DNA of 64,000 nucleotides from Streptomyces prunicolor NBRC 13075 (GCF_000367365.1 NZ_BARF01000077.1:62001-126000); one strand, 5' to 3'. Shown: positions 43,276 through 52,478, counted from the stretch's first letter. Program-made: numbers and translations. The notes: generated from the letters alone by a model not told the origin.

Positions 43276-44016
43276 TCAGTGCAGAGCAAGAACGCAGAAC
43301 TCATGCCCTTCCGGATCCGTCAGACACGTCCACGAGACATCGCCCTGGCCGACGTCGAGGTCGGTGGCGCCGAGACCCCGAAGCCGTTCCACCTCCGCCG
43401 CCTTGTCGTCACCGGGATACGGCAACAGGTCGAGGTGGATGCGGTCCGGCACGGTTTTCGGGTCAGGCGTGCGGAGGAATTCCAGGTACGGCCCGACACC
43501 CTCGGCGGAGCGCAACGACGCCTGGTCGTCGGAGACTTCGAGCACGGCCCAGTCCATCGCCCCGCCCCAGAACCGGGCCATCGCTCGCGGATCCACACAG
43601 TCGACGACCACCGCGGCGATCGGCCCCGTGTCCCGATAGGTCTCCCGAGGTTCCAGCACGCAGAACTCGTTGCCCTCGGGGTCGGCTAGGACCGTCCACG
43701 GCACATCGCCCTGGCCCACGTCGGCGGGCGTCGCGCCGAGAGACCGTAGGCGCGCGATCAGCTCCGCCTGGTGGGTCGTAGACGTGGTGGCGAGGTCGAG
43801 GTGCAGGCGGTTCTTCGTCGGCGGCTTGGGGTGCGGGACGGGGATGAGGTCGATGCCCAGGCCGAGCGGTTCGGGCCAGACGAGGCCGCCGCCGGGGCCG
43901 ACGTAGGTCGTCACGCCGGGGCTGAGCACGCCCCAGCCGAGCGCCTCCCCCCAGAACCGGCCGAGCCCCGAACAGTCAACGGCCTTGATATTCACCTGAA
44001 CAGGACGCAGCGCCAT
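43276..44016 (-). CDS. Two-domain VOC (glyoxalase/dioxygenase fold) protein
   Basis: From the ATG at 44016 the 246-residue protein has two VOC modules (VQVNIKAVDCSGLGRFWGEALGWG... and AAVVVDCVDPRAMARFWGGAMDWAVLE...), both ending in DPEGxEFCVL. The internal duplication is clear: RLHLDLAT/RIHLDLLP, LRSLGATPADVGQGDVPWTVLADPEGNEFCVLEP/LRGLGATDLDVGQGDVSWTCLTDPEGHEFCVLAL. Proteins like this bind drugs or small molecules or act as glyoxalases. Substrate unknown. Confidence 0.85.
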   Translation of the reverse strand: MALRPVQVNIKAVDCSGLGRFWGEALGWGVLSPGVTTYVGPGGGLVWPEPLGLGIDLIPVPHPKPPTKNRLHLDLATTSTTHQAELIARLRSLGATPADVGQGDVPWTVLADPEGNEFCVLEPRETYRDTGPIAAVVVDCVDPRAMARFWGGAMDWAVLEVSDDQASLRSAEGVGPYLEFLRTPDPKTVPDRIHLDLLPYPGDDKAAEVERLRGLGATDLDVGQGDVSWTCLTDPEGHEFCVLALH

Positions 44017-44147
44017 GCCGACGATCCTAGGCACCACCCCGCTCAACACACCGGACCCACGGCCATCCGTATCCCCCGAAACGGACGGACGCGGGCCCGG
44101 GTATCAGCAAGTCTGGACCGGCGGATGGTCACACCGGAAGAGGTTTC

Positions 44148-44178
44148 CAGAAATCTGCTCTAGAAATTCACTCTAGAA
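44148..44178. promoter_or_regulatory. CYAGAA repeat cluster upstream of the TetR gene
   Basis: CCAGAA (44148-44153), CTAGAA (44160-44165) and CTAGAA (44173-44178) are spaced 12 and 13 bp; the last two are part of CTCTAGAA repeats, each holding a TCTAGA palindrome. They end 26 bp before the TetR ATG, where an autoregulatory operator is expected. Confidence 0.5.
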
Positions 44179-44203
44179 CCGAGTTCCCAATACGCTGTCC
44201 CGC

Positions 44204-44812
44204 ATGAGCCCCAAGCAACACCGCGGCGAGGTCACCGCAGACCTGCTCCTCGACGCCGCGCTGCGCCTGTTCGCGGAGCAGGGCGAACAGGGCCTCACCG
44301 TCAGCGCCGTGACCAAGGCCAGCGGTGTCAGCCTCGGCAGCCTGTACCACCACTTCGGCAGCCTGGACGGTCTGTTCGACGCGCTGGCGCAGCGCTGGCT
44401 GAGCCGGCTGCTGAGCGAGTTGATCACCGCACTCCAGGCGACCCGCACCGCCCGCACCGGCATCCGCGCGATCGTACGCACGCATCTGACCTTCGTCCGC
44501 GAACACCGGGACGCCGCCCTGCTGTTGCACTCCGCCAGAACCGACCAGCGGAACATGATCCAGGCCAGAGAGCTCCGCGACTCCCAGGAGGCCAGGCTCT
44601 CGGTGTTCGCGACCTGGGTCCAAACCCACGTCGATTCAGGCGAGTTGGCCCCGCTGCCGCTCCCCCTGCTGGAGACCCTCGTCCTGGGCCCACTGGTCGG
44701 CGTGGTCCGCCGCTGGCTCTCCGGCATCGACGACGTCGAACTCGACCTCGACGAGGCGGCACGCGTACTCCCGGAACGCATCTGGCGATCGGTCGCGGCG
44801 GACCCGAAGTGA
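44204..44812 (+). CDS. TetR family transcriptional regulator
   Basis: The 202-residue protein has a standard TetR helix-turn-helix (TADLLLDAALRLFAEQGEQGLTVSAVTKASGVSLGSLYHHFGSLDGLFDALA) and a C-terminal ligand domain with the VREHRDAALLLHSARTDQ stretch. Repeated CTCTAGAA boxes upstream suggest it controls itself. No enzyme or transporter gene is adjacent in a divergent arrangement, so the target is not clear; the VOC gene is divergent, 187 bp away, and is the best guess. Confidence 0.88.
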   Translation: MSPKQHRGEVTADLLLDAALRLFAEQGEQGLTVSAVTKASGVSLGSLYHHFGSLDGLFDALAQRWLSRLLSELITALQATRTARTGIRAIVRTHLTFVREHRDAALLLHSARTDQRNMIQARELRDSQEARLSVFATWVQTHVDSGELAPLPLPLLETLVLGPLVGVVRRWLSGIDDVELDLDEAARVLPERIWRSVAADPK

Positions 44813-44874
44813 AGTAACTCTGGGCTCAAGTACCCCTGGGCTGAAGCAACCCAGGACTGAAGTACCCCCGGGCT
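44811..44874. repeat. Imperfect short tandem repeats between TetR and transglutaminase-like genes
   Basis: About four copies of a 17-18 bp unit like CTGGGCTGAAGTACCCC follow the TetR stop codon, each slightly changed. Neighbouring copies can pair with each other (GGGCT with AGCCC-like parts is weak). Probably slippage-derived. Confidence 0.5.
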
Positions 44875-44913
44875 ATGGACAATTCAGGGCGAATTTTGAC
44901 ACGGTCAGGTGTC

Positions 44914-45867
44914 ATGCCCCTCACCGCAGACCTCAGCACAGACCTTGCCTTCTACGCCGCCCAGAGCCCGTACTCCGACCCCGGCGCCCTCGCCCACCAC
45001 TACGCCGACCTCCCGCGCGCCCCCGCCCAACTCGCCCGTATCACCCGCGACTTGCTCATCCACCGGCTGGAAGACGGCTTCTACGACCACACCCACCCCA
45101 CCGACCGCCTCCACAACGACGCCGAGACCCGCTACATCGACGACACCCTGCGGATCCTCGTCGCCCGCGACCCCGCCCCGCTCACCCTGCGGCGCACACC
45201 CGGCGACCGGTTCGTCGGAGTGTGCCGGGACTTCTCGCTGCTGCACTGCTCGTTCCTGCGACACCTGGGCATCCCGGCCCGTATCCGCTCCGGCTTCGCC
45301 GACTACTTCAACTCGCCCGACACCGACGCCTCCGAGCTCTTCCACGGCGACCACGTCGTCACCGAGTACTGGGACGACGACCGCGGCTGGCTCCTCGCCG
45401 ACTCCCAGCTCACCGACTCCACCGTCACGGACCACTGGAACGTCGACTTCGACCCGATGGACGTACCCCGCGAACGTTTCCTCGTCGCAGGCGAGGCCTG
45501 GCAGGCCATCCGCACCGGCGGCGCCGACCCGACGACCTTCGGCCTGCACCGGCCGGAGGAGGGCCCGTTCTGGGGCGAACGGTTCGTCGCGGGCAACATC
45601 CGCCTCGACCTCGCCGCCCTGAACAAGGTGGAGACCCTGTTGTGGGACGTGTGGAGCGAGGACGAGGGCAAGCCCGGGGAACGGTTGCCCGAGGCCTCAC
45701 GCGCGTTCTACGACCGTGTCGCCCCGGTCGTCAGCGGCGAGGTCGCCTTCGACGCCGTACGGAAACTGTTCACCGAGGACGACACCCTCCGCACCCCGCC
45801 CACCGTGACCTGCTACGCCCCCTTCAACGGGCCCAGCCAAGTCACCCTGCGCCAGGCCGACTTCTAG
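44914..45867 (+). CDS. Transglutaminase-like protein
   Basis: The ATG at 44914 gives 317 residues. The transglutaminase-type catalytic triad is visible: Cys104 (FVGVCRDFSLLHCSFLRHLGIPARIRSGF), His147 (FHGDHVVTEYWDDDRGWLLAD) and Asp163 (LADSQLT). This papain-like core is shared by transglutaminases, cysteine proteases and de-amidases; activity and substrate are unknown. There is no signal peptide, so it is cytosolic. A longer in-frame start at 44875 is possible. It overlaps the convergent PucR gene by 4 bp. Confidence 0.78.
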   Translation: MPLTADLSTDLAFYAAQSPYSDPGALAHHYADLPRAPAQLARITRDLLIHRLEDGFYDHTHPTDRLHNDAETRYIDDTLRILVARDPAPLTLRRTPGDRFVGVCRDFSLLHCSFLRHLGIPARIRSGFADYFNSPDTDASELFHGDHVVTEYWDDDRGWLLADSQLTDSTVTDHWNVDFDPMDVPRERFLVAGEAWQAIRTGGADPTTFGLHRPEEGPFWGERFVAGNIRLDLAALNKVETLLWDVWSEDEGKPGERLPEASRAFYDRVAPVVSGEVAFDAVRKLFTEDDTLRTPPTVTCYAPFNGPSQVTLRQADF

Positions 45868-47123
45868 GCCACCGTCCGCAGCCCCCGTACCTGAGCCGCC
45901 CCCATCCCCCGCACCACCCGATGCGCGCACACCGCCGCCAGCAACTCCCCCAGCAGATCCGGGTCGTCGATCTCCAGGCCGAGCAACGACTCGATGCGTT
46001 CCAGGCGTTGGTAGAGGGACTGGCGGCCGATGTGCAGGAGGGCCGCCGTCCGCGTGGGCGAGCAGCCGTGCCGCAGGTGCACTTCCAGCGTGCGCACCAG
46101 GTCGCTCGGGTGGGCCGCCTCCCAGGACAGCAGCGGACCCAACGCGTGCTGCACCAGCCGCGCCAACCGGTCCCGGTTCGCGTCGACACCGCCCCGCGTC
46201 AGCTCCCGTTCCAGCGCCAGCGCTCGCGCCGACGTCACCAACGGGCCCTCGGGGGCGGCGGGTTCGGCCGCCGGGACCGTCAGGGCGAGTTCCAGGGTCG
46301 TACGGGCCGCCCGTAGCGTGTCGCTCCAGCGCAGCCAGCCGCTGCCGGTGTCGACCGCGTGGCCGACCGCCACCGTCAGCCCGGGGTCGGCCGCCGTACG
46401 GAACGCTTCCTGGACCGCGCGGATGGGGTCGCCGGAGACGGAGCCGGGGAGGGCCAGCAGGGCCAGTACGTCGCCCGGGAACGCCGCCCGCAGCACGCTC
46501 GCGCCACCCAGCAGCCGTACCGCCCGGTCCACGGCCGTCACGTCCCGCGCGCCGTGCACGGAGACGCCGATCAGGCGGGCGCCCGGGCCGGGGTGGAAGC
46601 CGGCCAGGGCCGAGCGCGCCTCGACCTCCGGCTGGTTCAGCGCGGCCCGGTCGGCGAGGTCCGCCAGGAGCGCGGCCGTGTGGTCGTCGCCCCACGGTCG
46701 TACGACGGAACGGCCGGAGAGGCCCCGGGCCACGATCGCCCGGTTGGCGGCCTCGGTGATCCGTACGAAGGGGACGACCCGGTGGAGGGCCAGGAGGGGC
46801 AGGCCCAGGCGGCGGGCCTCGTCCGTGACCTCCGGAGGCATCGTGGGGAGGGAGCGGCCGATCTCCACCGCCAGGCCGGACGCGCCCCGGGCCGCCAGCT
46901 CGCGGACGTAGCGGCGGCGGATCTCGGCGTCCGTGTCGGTGAGGCCGAAGCCGTTGGTGAGGAGGAGTTCGCCGCCGTCGAGGAAGTTCGCGCCCTCGTA
47001 GACCTCGCTGGAGTGGACCCAGCGCACGGGGCGGTCGAGCGCGGCCTCGCCGGCCAGCAGTTCGGGCTCGGTGGCACGGACCGGGTCGAGGGCCAGAACC
47101 TCACGGAGGGTGAGTGCGGGCAC
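45864..47123 (-). CDS. PucR family transcriptional regulator
   Basis: The 419-residue protein has an N-terminal PucR domain (LTLREVLALDPVRATEPELLAGEAALDRPVRWVHSSEV), a central GGDEF-like fold region, and a C-terminal helix-turn-helix (LVRTLEVHLRHGCSPTRTAALLHIGRQSLYQRLERIESLLG). PucR proteins control purine and pyrimidine catabolism. It is divergent from a cytosine-deaminase-like gene and a 2OG-Fe(II) oxygenase, which are its likely targets; 100 bp separate the two starts. Confidence 0.88.
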   Translation of the reverse strand: MPALTLREVLALDPVRATEPELLAGEAALDRPVRWVHSSEVYEGANFLDGGELLLTNGFGLTDTDAEIRRRYVRELAARGASGLAVEIGRSLPTMPPEVTDEARRLGLPLLALHRVVPFVRITEAANRAIVARGLSGRSVVRPWGDDHTAALLADLADRAALNQPEVEARSALAGFHPGPGARLIGVSVHGARDVTAVDRAVRLLGGASVLRAAFPGDVLALLALPGSVSGDPIRAVQEAFRTAADPGLTVAVGHAVDTGSGWLRWSDTLRAARTTLELALTVPAAEPAAPEGPLVTSARALALERELTRGGVDANRDRLARLVQHALGPLLSWEAAHPSDLVRTLEVHLRHGCSPTRTAALLHIGRQSLYQRLERIESLLGLEIDDPDLLGELLAAVCAHRVVRGMGAAQVRGLRTVA

Positions 47124-47223
47124 GGGAACCTCCAGAGGCGCGGACAGTTCGTCCGGTTAAGGGTTGCGGGGAGAGTACTTTCCGCACGTTGCCCTCGTGT
47201 TTCGCCCACTGGAGAGTGAAGAC

Positions 47224-47682
47224 ATGAAGCCTTTGGATCAGGCACAGGCGAGCGCCTGGCTCGCCACCGCCGTCGCGGAGGCCCGCGCCGGGCTCGGCGA
47301 GGGCGGCATCCCGATCGGCGCCGCGCTCTACGGCGCCGACGGCACCCTGCTGGGGCGCGGCCACAACCGGCGCGTCCAGGACGACGACCCCTCGATGCAC
47401 GCGGAGACGGCCGCGTTCAAGGCGGCGGGGCGGCAGCGGTCGTATCGAGGGACGACCATGGTCACGACCCTCTCGCCCTGCTGGTACTGCAGTGGGCTGG
47501 TGCGGCAGTTCGGTATCTCACGGGTTGTGGTCGGCGAGGCCGCCACTTTCCACGGCGGGCACGACTGGCTCGCCGAGCACGGTGTGGAGATCGTCCTCCT
47601 CGACGATCCCGAGTGCACCTCGCTGATGCGCGACTTCATCAAGAACAACCCGGCACTCTGGAACGAGGACATTGGTGACTGA
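47224..47682 (+). CDS. Cytosine/nucleoside deaminase (CDD-fold)
   Basis: The 152-residue protein has the zinc deaminase motifs HAE (His59, Glu61) and PCxxC (SPCWYC, Cys86 and Cys89). Length and the IPIGAALYGADGTLLGRGHNRR start resemble the yeast-type cytosine deaminase (158 residues), which deaminates free cytosine to uracil, more than tRNA adenosine deaminase. It is followed, with 8-bp overlap, by a 2OG-Fe(II) oxygenase, and is divergent from PucR. Guanine or another base cannot be ruled out. Confidence 0.85.
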   Translation: MKPLDQAQASAWLATAVAEARAGLGEGGIPIGAALYGADGTLLGRGHNRRVQDDDPSMHAETAAFKAAGRQRSYRGTTMVTTLSPCWYCSGLVRQFGISRVVVGEAATFHGGHDWLAEHGVEIVLLDDPECTSLMRDFIKNNPALWNEDIGD

Positions 47683-48658
47683 GCCCCAGCCCCAGACCAA
47701 ACCCCGCATCCCCACGATCGACCTGAAGCCTTGGATCTCGGGGGACGAGCAGACCCGGAAAGACATCGCCCGTACCGTCGACGACGCCCTCCAGACCGCC
47801 GGGTTCCTGCTCGTCACCGGGCATGGGGTCGACCCGAGTCTCCGGTCCCGGATCCGGGAGGCCTCCCGCGCCTTCTTCGCCCTCCCCGCCGACGTGAAAG
47901 AGGCCTACTCCGCCAAGGTCGGCGGGCGCGGCTGGCTCGGGCCCGGTGCCGAGGCCAACGGGTACTCGGAGGGGACCGAGACCCCGCCCGATCTGAAGGA
48001 GTCGCTGACCTTCGCCACGCACCGGCCCTTCGAGGACCCGGAGATCAACGCCGAGTGGTACGCGCCCAACGTGTGGCCGACGGAGATCCCGGGGCTCCAG
48101 GCGCTCTGCGAGGAGTACCTCGACCGGATGGGCGAGCTGGAGAAGCAGCTGCTGTCGCTGCTCGGGGTCGCGCTCGGGCTCGAAGCCGACTTCTTCTCCC
48201 AGCACATGGACCATCCGACGTACGGGTTCAACATCAACTGGTACCCGGGGGTGGAGGTCGTCGGGGAGCCGGAGCCGGGGCAGTTCCGGATCGGGCCGCA
48301 CACCGACTTCGGGACCGTGACCATCCTCGACCGGCAGGCCGGGAAGGGGGGACTTCAGGTCTTCACCGACGAGGGCGGGTGGGAGGACGCGCCATTCGAT
48401 CCGGCGGCGTTCACCATCAACATCGGTGATCTGATGGCCCGTTGGACCGGGGACCGGTGGCGGTCCGGGCGGCACCGGGTGCTGCCGCCGCCCGCCGACT
48501 CACCGGCGGAGGAGCTGATGTCGCTCGTCTACTTCGGCGAGTGCACGCCCGGCACGCTCGTGGAGTCCCTGCCCGCGCCGGTCGGACGGGTGGCGTACGA
48601 CGCCGTCGACTCGCATGTCTATCTGCGGGAGAAACTGGACTCGATCACCGTCGACTGA
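47675..48658 (+). CDS. 2-oxoglutarate-Fe(II) oxygenase, isopenicillin N synthase family
   Basis: The GTG at 47675 (after GAGGAC) overlaps the deaminase end by 8 bp. The 327-residue protein has the iron ligands His209 and Asp211 (GPHTDFGTVTIL) and His267 (SGRHRVLPPP), plus the N-terminal IPTIDLKPW start and GFLLVTGHGV. These are family-wide features of IPNS-like oxygenases. Coupling to a base deaminase suggests it oxidises a pyrimidine-related compound, in the way thymine dioxygenase does. That is inference only. Confidence 0.86.
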   Translation: MTEPQPQTKPRIPTIDLKPWISGDEQTRKDIARTVDDALQTAGFLLVTGHGVDPSLRSRIREASRAFFALPADVKEAYSAKVGGRGWLGPGAEANGYSEGTETPPDLKESLTFATHRPFEDPEINAEWYAPNVWPTEIPGLQALCEEYLDRMGELEKQLLSLLGVALGLEADFFSQHMDHPTYGFNINWYPGVEVVGEPEPGQFRIGPHTDFGTVTILDRQAGKGGLQVFTDEGGWEDAPFDPAAFTINIGDLMARWTGDRWRSGRHRVLPPPADSPAEELMSLVYFGECTPGTLVESLPAPVGRVAYDAVDSHVYLREKLDSITVD

Positions 48659-48795
48659 CCCAAGAGTCCGGACGCGTTCCGACATTTTCGTAACTCAACG
48701 GACACCACGCGATCTGGTCCGAAACAACTCCCCCTATTTACCCTGGTGTTGATAGACAGGTTCCGGTGCCAGGCGACCGCTCAGGGGGAGATGCG

Positions 48796-50940
48796 GTGGG
48801 TAGAGGGTTGCATGGACGCGGGGCGCTGTTCGAGGCACAGCCGCCCGGTCTCGCCTCGCGCCTGATCGGCCTGCGCCCGTACGAGCTGCTCACCTCGCCG
48901 TACGAACACCCGGAACCGCCCTTCGTGGTGCTCGCGGGCGCGCGCGGGCTCGGCAAGAGCATGGCGCTGGCCGAGCTGCGGAGCGCGTACCGCGGGCACA
49001 CGCCGGTCGCGTTGATCGACTGCGAGGCCGACCGGCTCACCCGGCTGCCGGACGGGCGGCCCGCGGCGACCTGGTCGCCGGTGTGGCAGGCGCTGGCGTC
49101 CGTGGCCGAGCAGTTGAGGGAACCCGTGGTGCACGGGGCCGGGAACATCGACTTCCCGCGTCTCGAAGCCGGGCTGCTCGCCGTGTGCGCGACCGGCTGG
49201 GGCGCCCAGGACGAGGACAGCGCCCGCGAGGAGGCCCGGCGCATCCTGCTGCTGAGCGACCCGGCCCGGCGCTGGGCGGTGATCGCGCAGGGCTGGGCCG
49301 GCAAGGTCGCCTCCCGGCTGATCGCGAATCTGTCGGGTACGGGGCCGGTGGGCCAAGCCGTCATCGAGGCGACCCTGGACACCCTCTTCGAGCTGGTGTG
49401 GACGCCGAACGGGCTGTTGAAGGCGGGCGCCGACTGGTACCGCGCCTACCCGGGTGCGAGCGGTGACGCCAAGCGCGGGCTGATCGAGATCGCCCGCGAC
49501 TTCCGCGCCGACGGCACCTCCCGCGCGGACGCCGAACGCTGGCTGCTGCGCGCCCTGTTGGCCGATCTGGGCGACACGTATCGGCGCCGGTGGGAGCGGA
49601 TGCGGCGAGTCGGGCGGCCCGTCGTCCTCGTCGACAACGTGCAGTCGGGGCCGGGTCCCGGGCTGATGAAGGCCGTACTGAAGGAACGTGCCGACGGAGT
49701 CGGGGACCAAGTCGTCTTCTTCGCCGGGCTGCGCGGCCACCGTCACCCCGAACTGCCGGACGCCGTACGGCATCCGCTGCCGGAGGTGGCCCGCGCGAGC
49801 GGGTGGGTGCCGGGGGCCTCGCCCTCGTCCCGGGCGCTGTTGGTGACCTTGCCGGCGCTGACTCCCGAGGAGGCACGGCGCGTCATCGCCGACGTATGTG
49901 CCACCGCCACCGACACCGACGGCGCTACGCGTGTCGAGGTGCCACCCCAACTGCCGTACGCCATCCACCGGTTGACGGCCGGAAGTCCGCTGGGGGCCGC
50001 GATGCTGGGGCAGGCCGTACGGCAGAACCGGCCCGTGGGGGCGGTCAGTCCGGGTGAGTTGCTGACCGCCGGGATCGAGCGGGAGGGGGACGCGGAGCAC
50101 GATCGGCGGCCTGTGTACCGGGAGTTGCTCGACCGGCTGGTGCCGCCGGGGCTCGCGGAGGAACTCGCCGTGCTCGCCACCGCGCACGACGGGGACTCGG
50201 CGCGGGCACTGGCCGAGGCCCGGCTCGGGGACAGTTTCGGGGCGGCCGGGGTGAACCGGCTGCGCACCCAACTCGCCGCCGAGGGACTGCCCCCGGCCGA
50301 GGGCTACTTCGTCGGCGACCCCTTCCTGCGCACCCTGCTCCTCCTACGGCTGCACCTCGACGACGCCGACCACGGCCGCTGGCGTGCCGTGCACCGCTCC
50401 CTGCTCTCGCACTACGACGGCCTGCCCGGCAACCCGGACACCCCGGCCCGCGCCCGCTACCGCCTGCACCACGAACTCGCCCTGGGCGACACGGCGGACG
50501 CGGTCGCCTACCTGCGGAACACCTTCCGCACCATCACGCCGTACGCCTGGCTGGAGACGCTGCTGTTCGTCACCGCCGCGCCCTACTACCACGCGCACGA
50601 TCCGCACGGCCGGGACATCGGCGCCCCCGGCGACCACCGCAAGGCCGTCGCGCTCGCCCGCACGGACGCCGAGGAGGACCCTCCGCCCGGCGTGGATCCG
50701 ACTCTGCATCTGACGGTACGGCGGCTGCTGCACGCGGTGTGGCAGGTGACGGATCCGCTGGTGCTGCCGGACGAGGAGGTCGCGGGGCGGATGCACTTCG
50801 ATCTGGAGCAGTTGTCGAACATCTGGCCCGCGGGCAGTGAACCGCTGTGGCGGGCCGCCCAGCAGTGGCCCGAACAGGCCCTGGCCGGGCGCCCGTTGCG
50901 GGTGCCGGGCGGCGAAGACCGAGACGGGGGCGGGCGATGA
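48796..50940 (+). CDS. P-loop ATPase coupled to an anchored receptor gene
   Basis: The GTG at 48796 follows GGGGGAG by five bases; an earlier in-frame GTG at 48766 lacks one. The 714-residue protein has a Walker A (VVLAGARGLGKSMALAEL) about 45 residues in, a Walker B-like strand (RPVVLVDN) near residue 275 and a later sensor-like strand (VVFFAGLRGHRHPE). The rest is helical (LVTLPALTPEEARRVI..., LPYAIHRLTAGSPLGAAMLGQAV..., LRLHLDDADHGRWRAVHRSLLSHYDG), like AAA+/STAND signalling ATPases. No effector domain is visible. It ends inside the start of the next gene. Confidence 0.72.
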   Translation: MGRGLHGRGALFEAQPPGLASRLIGLRPYELLTSPYEHPEPPFVVLAGARGLGKSMALAELRSAYRGHTPVALIDCEADRLTRLPDGRPAATWSPVWQALASVAEQLREPVVHGAGNIDFPRLEAGLLAVCATGWGAQDEDSAREEARRILLLSDPARRWAVIAQGWAGKVASRLIANLSGTGPVGQAVIEATLDTLFELVWTPNGLLKAGADWYRAYPGASGDAKRGLIEIARDFRADGTSRADAERWLLRALLADLGDTYRRRWERMRRVGRPVVLVDNVQSGPGPGLMKAVLKERADGVGDQVVFFAGLRGHRHPELPDAVRHPLPEVARASGWVPGASPSSRALLVTLPALTPEEARRVIADVCATATDTDGATRVEVPPQLPYAIHRLTAGSPLGAAMLGQAVRQNRPVGAVSPGELLTAGIEREGDAEHDRRPVYRELLDRLVPPGLAEELAVLATAHDGDSARALAEARLGDSFGAAGVNRLRTQLAAEGLPPAEGYFVGDPFLRTLLLLRLHLDDADHGRWRAVHRSLLSHYDGLPGNPDTPARARYRLHHELALGDTADAVAYLRNTFRTITPYAWLETLLFVTAAPYYHAHDPHGRDIGAPGDHRKAVALARTDAEEDPPPGVDPTLHLTVRRLLHAVWQVTDPLVLPDEEVAGRMHFDLEQLSNIWPAGSEPLWRAAQQWPEQALAGRPLRVPGGEDRDGGGR

Positions 50941-52478
50941 GAGCGTGGCTGCACGAACTGGTCCAGCGGATCCGGACGCTTCCGATCTACCGCTACACGG
51001 CCCTCGTGCTCGCCGCCGCGCTGGTCTTCGGGCTGGTCCAGCTGACCCGCACCCTCCTGCACGACGACCGTTCCTGCGCGGCCGGGGTGGCCCGGCCCGA
51101 GGACAGCGGGGAGTGCGTGGGGGTGTCGACCTCGGCGTTCGACTTCGGGCAGCGCCGGTTCGCCGCCACCATCAGGGCGGTGGACCACGAGAACCGTTCC
51201 CTCAAGGCCGGTACGTACGTCACCGTCGCCCTGTACGAGCCGTTCAGTTCGAGCGACGCCGACAACCTGAACGACGTGCTGCACGAGTTGCAGGGCGCGT
51301 ATCTCGCGCAGTACCGGGCCAACCACGACGACAACGGCGAGACCCCGTACATCCGGCTCGTGCTCGCCAACCCCGGTGCCGACGGCGCCTATTGGGAGCG
51401 GACGGTCGACCGGCTCTCGGCGATGACGGACACCTCCGACCGGCTGCGCGCGGTCACCGGGATAGGGACCAGCACCGACAACAACAAGAAGGCCGTCGCG
51501 GAACTGACCCGGCTCGGCATCCCGGTGGTCGGCTCCTCCATCACCGCCGACGACCTCGCCAACGGCCAGCAGGGCAAGGACCCTTACCCCGGCCTGGCCC
51601 GCGTCTCCCCCACCAACACCGACGAGGCCCGCGCCCTCGCCGCCTATGCCAAGGTGACGGCCGACCGGGCCCTGCTGGTCTACGACAAGCCCGGCGACCC
51701 GTACACGAAGACGCTCCAACAGGCCTTCGCCACCCTGCTCAAGGGCTCGCCGTACGGGTCGTGGCCGTTCACCCCGCCCGCGAACCGGAGCCAGGAGGGC
51801 AGTACGCCCAACACCTTCCGGCAGATCACCGACCTCGTCTGCGACACGGACGCCAAGCTGAACACCGTGTTCTTCGCCGGACGGCACACCCAACTCCGCC
51901 AGTTCATCAACGCGTTGGGCCGCCGCGGCTGCCAGTCCCGCACGTTCACCGTGCTCACCGGCGACGAGGGCTCGTACCTCACCGGCGACAAGAAGCTCGA
52001 CCGCAGCGCCCTGCAACACGGCGTCGCCGTCCGCTACACCGCCCTCGCCCACCCGGACGCCTGGGTCAACAAGCCCCCGGCGACGGGTGGTTCGGCCCAG
52101 GACACCCAGGACCTGAAGAAGCTGGTGGCCGCCGCCAGGACCTCCCCCGTCGGCCCGATCGGCCCGGCGTCCCTCGACGACGGCCAGGCGATCATCGCCT
52201 ACGACGCGATGCGCCTCGCCGTCCACGGCATCCGCGAGGCCACCCCCGACCAGCAGAAGATCCCGCCCCTCGCGGACGTCGGCCTCCAATGGCCGCAGGT
52301 GAAGGGGTCGTTGCGGGTGAACGGGGCGAGCGGCTGGATCTGCCTGGACATCCACGGCAACCCGTACGACAAGGCCGTACCGATAGTGGAACTCACGCCG
52401 AAGGGCACCGCCCGCTTCGTGAAGATCGCCTGGCCGGAGAACCGGCCTCCCGGGAAGGAGTGCCTGCCTCCGGCCTGA
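50937..52478 (+). CDS. Membrane-anchored periplasmic-binding-protein-like receptor
   Basis: The ATG at 50937 overlaps the ATPase stop (ATGA). The 513-residue protein has a short cytosolic start (RAWLHELVQRIRTLPIYR), one membrane helix (YTALVLAAALVFGLVQLT) and then an extracytoplasmic type 1 periplasmic-binding fold of the branched-chain amino acid type (RLVLANPGADGAYW, AELTRLGIPVVGSSITADDL, ADRALLVYDKPGDPYTKTLQQAF, SLDDGQAIIAYDAMRLAVHGI). There is no lipobox or permease gene, so it is a receptor or tethered binding protein and not an ABC transporter part. Confidence 0.75.
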   Translation: MRAWLHELVQRIRTLPIYRYTALVLAAALVFGLVQLTRTLLHDDRSCAAGVARPEDSGECVGVSTSAFDFGQRRFAATIRAVDHENRSLKAGTYVTVALYEPFSSSDADNLNDVLHELQGAYLAQYRANHDDNGETPYIRLVLANPGADGAYWERTVDRLSAMTDTSDRLRAVTGIGTSTDNNKKAVAELTRLGIPVVGSSITADDLANGQQGKDPYPGLARVSPTNTDEARALAAYAKVTADRALLVYDKPGDPYTKTLQQAFATLLKGSPYGSWPFTPPANRSQEGSTPNTFRQITDLVCDTDAKLNTVFFAGRHTQLRQFINALGRRGCQSRTFTVLTGDEGSYLTGDKKLDRSALQHGVAVRYTALAHPDAWVNKPPATGGSAQDTQDLKKLVAAARTSPVGPIGPASLDDGQAIIAYDAMRLAVHGIREATPDQQKIPPLADVGLQWPQVKGSLRVNGASGWICLDIHGNPYDKAVPIVELTPKGTARFVKIAWPENRPPGKECLPPA

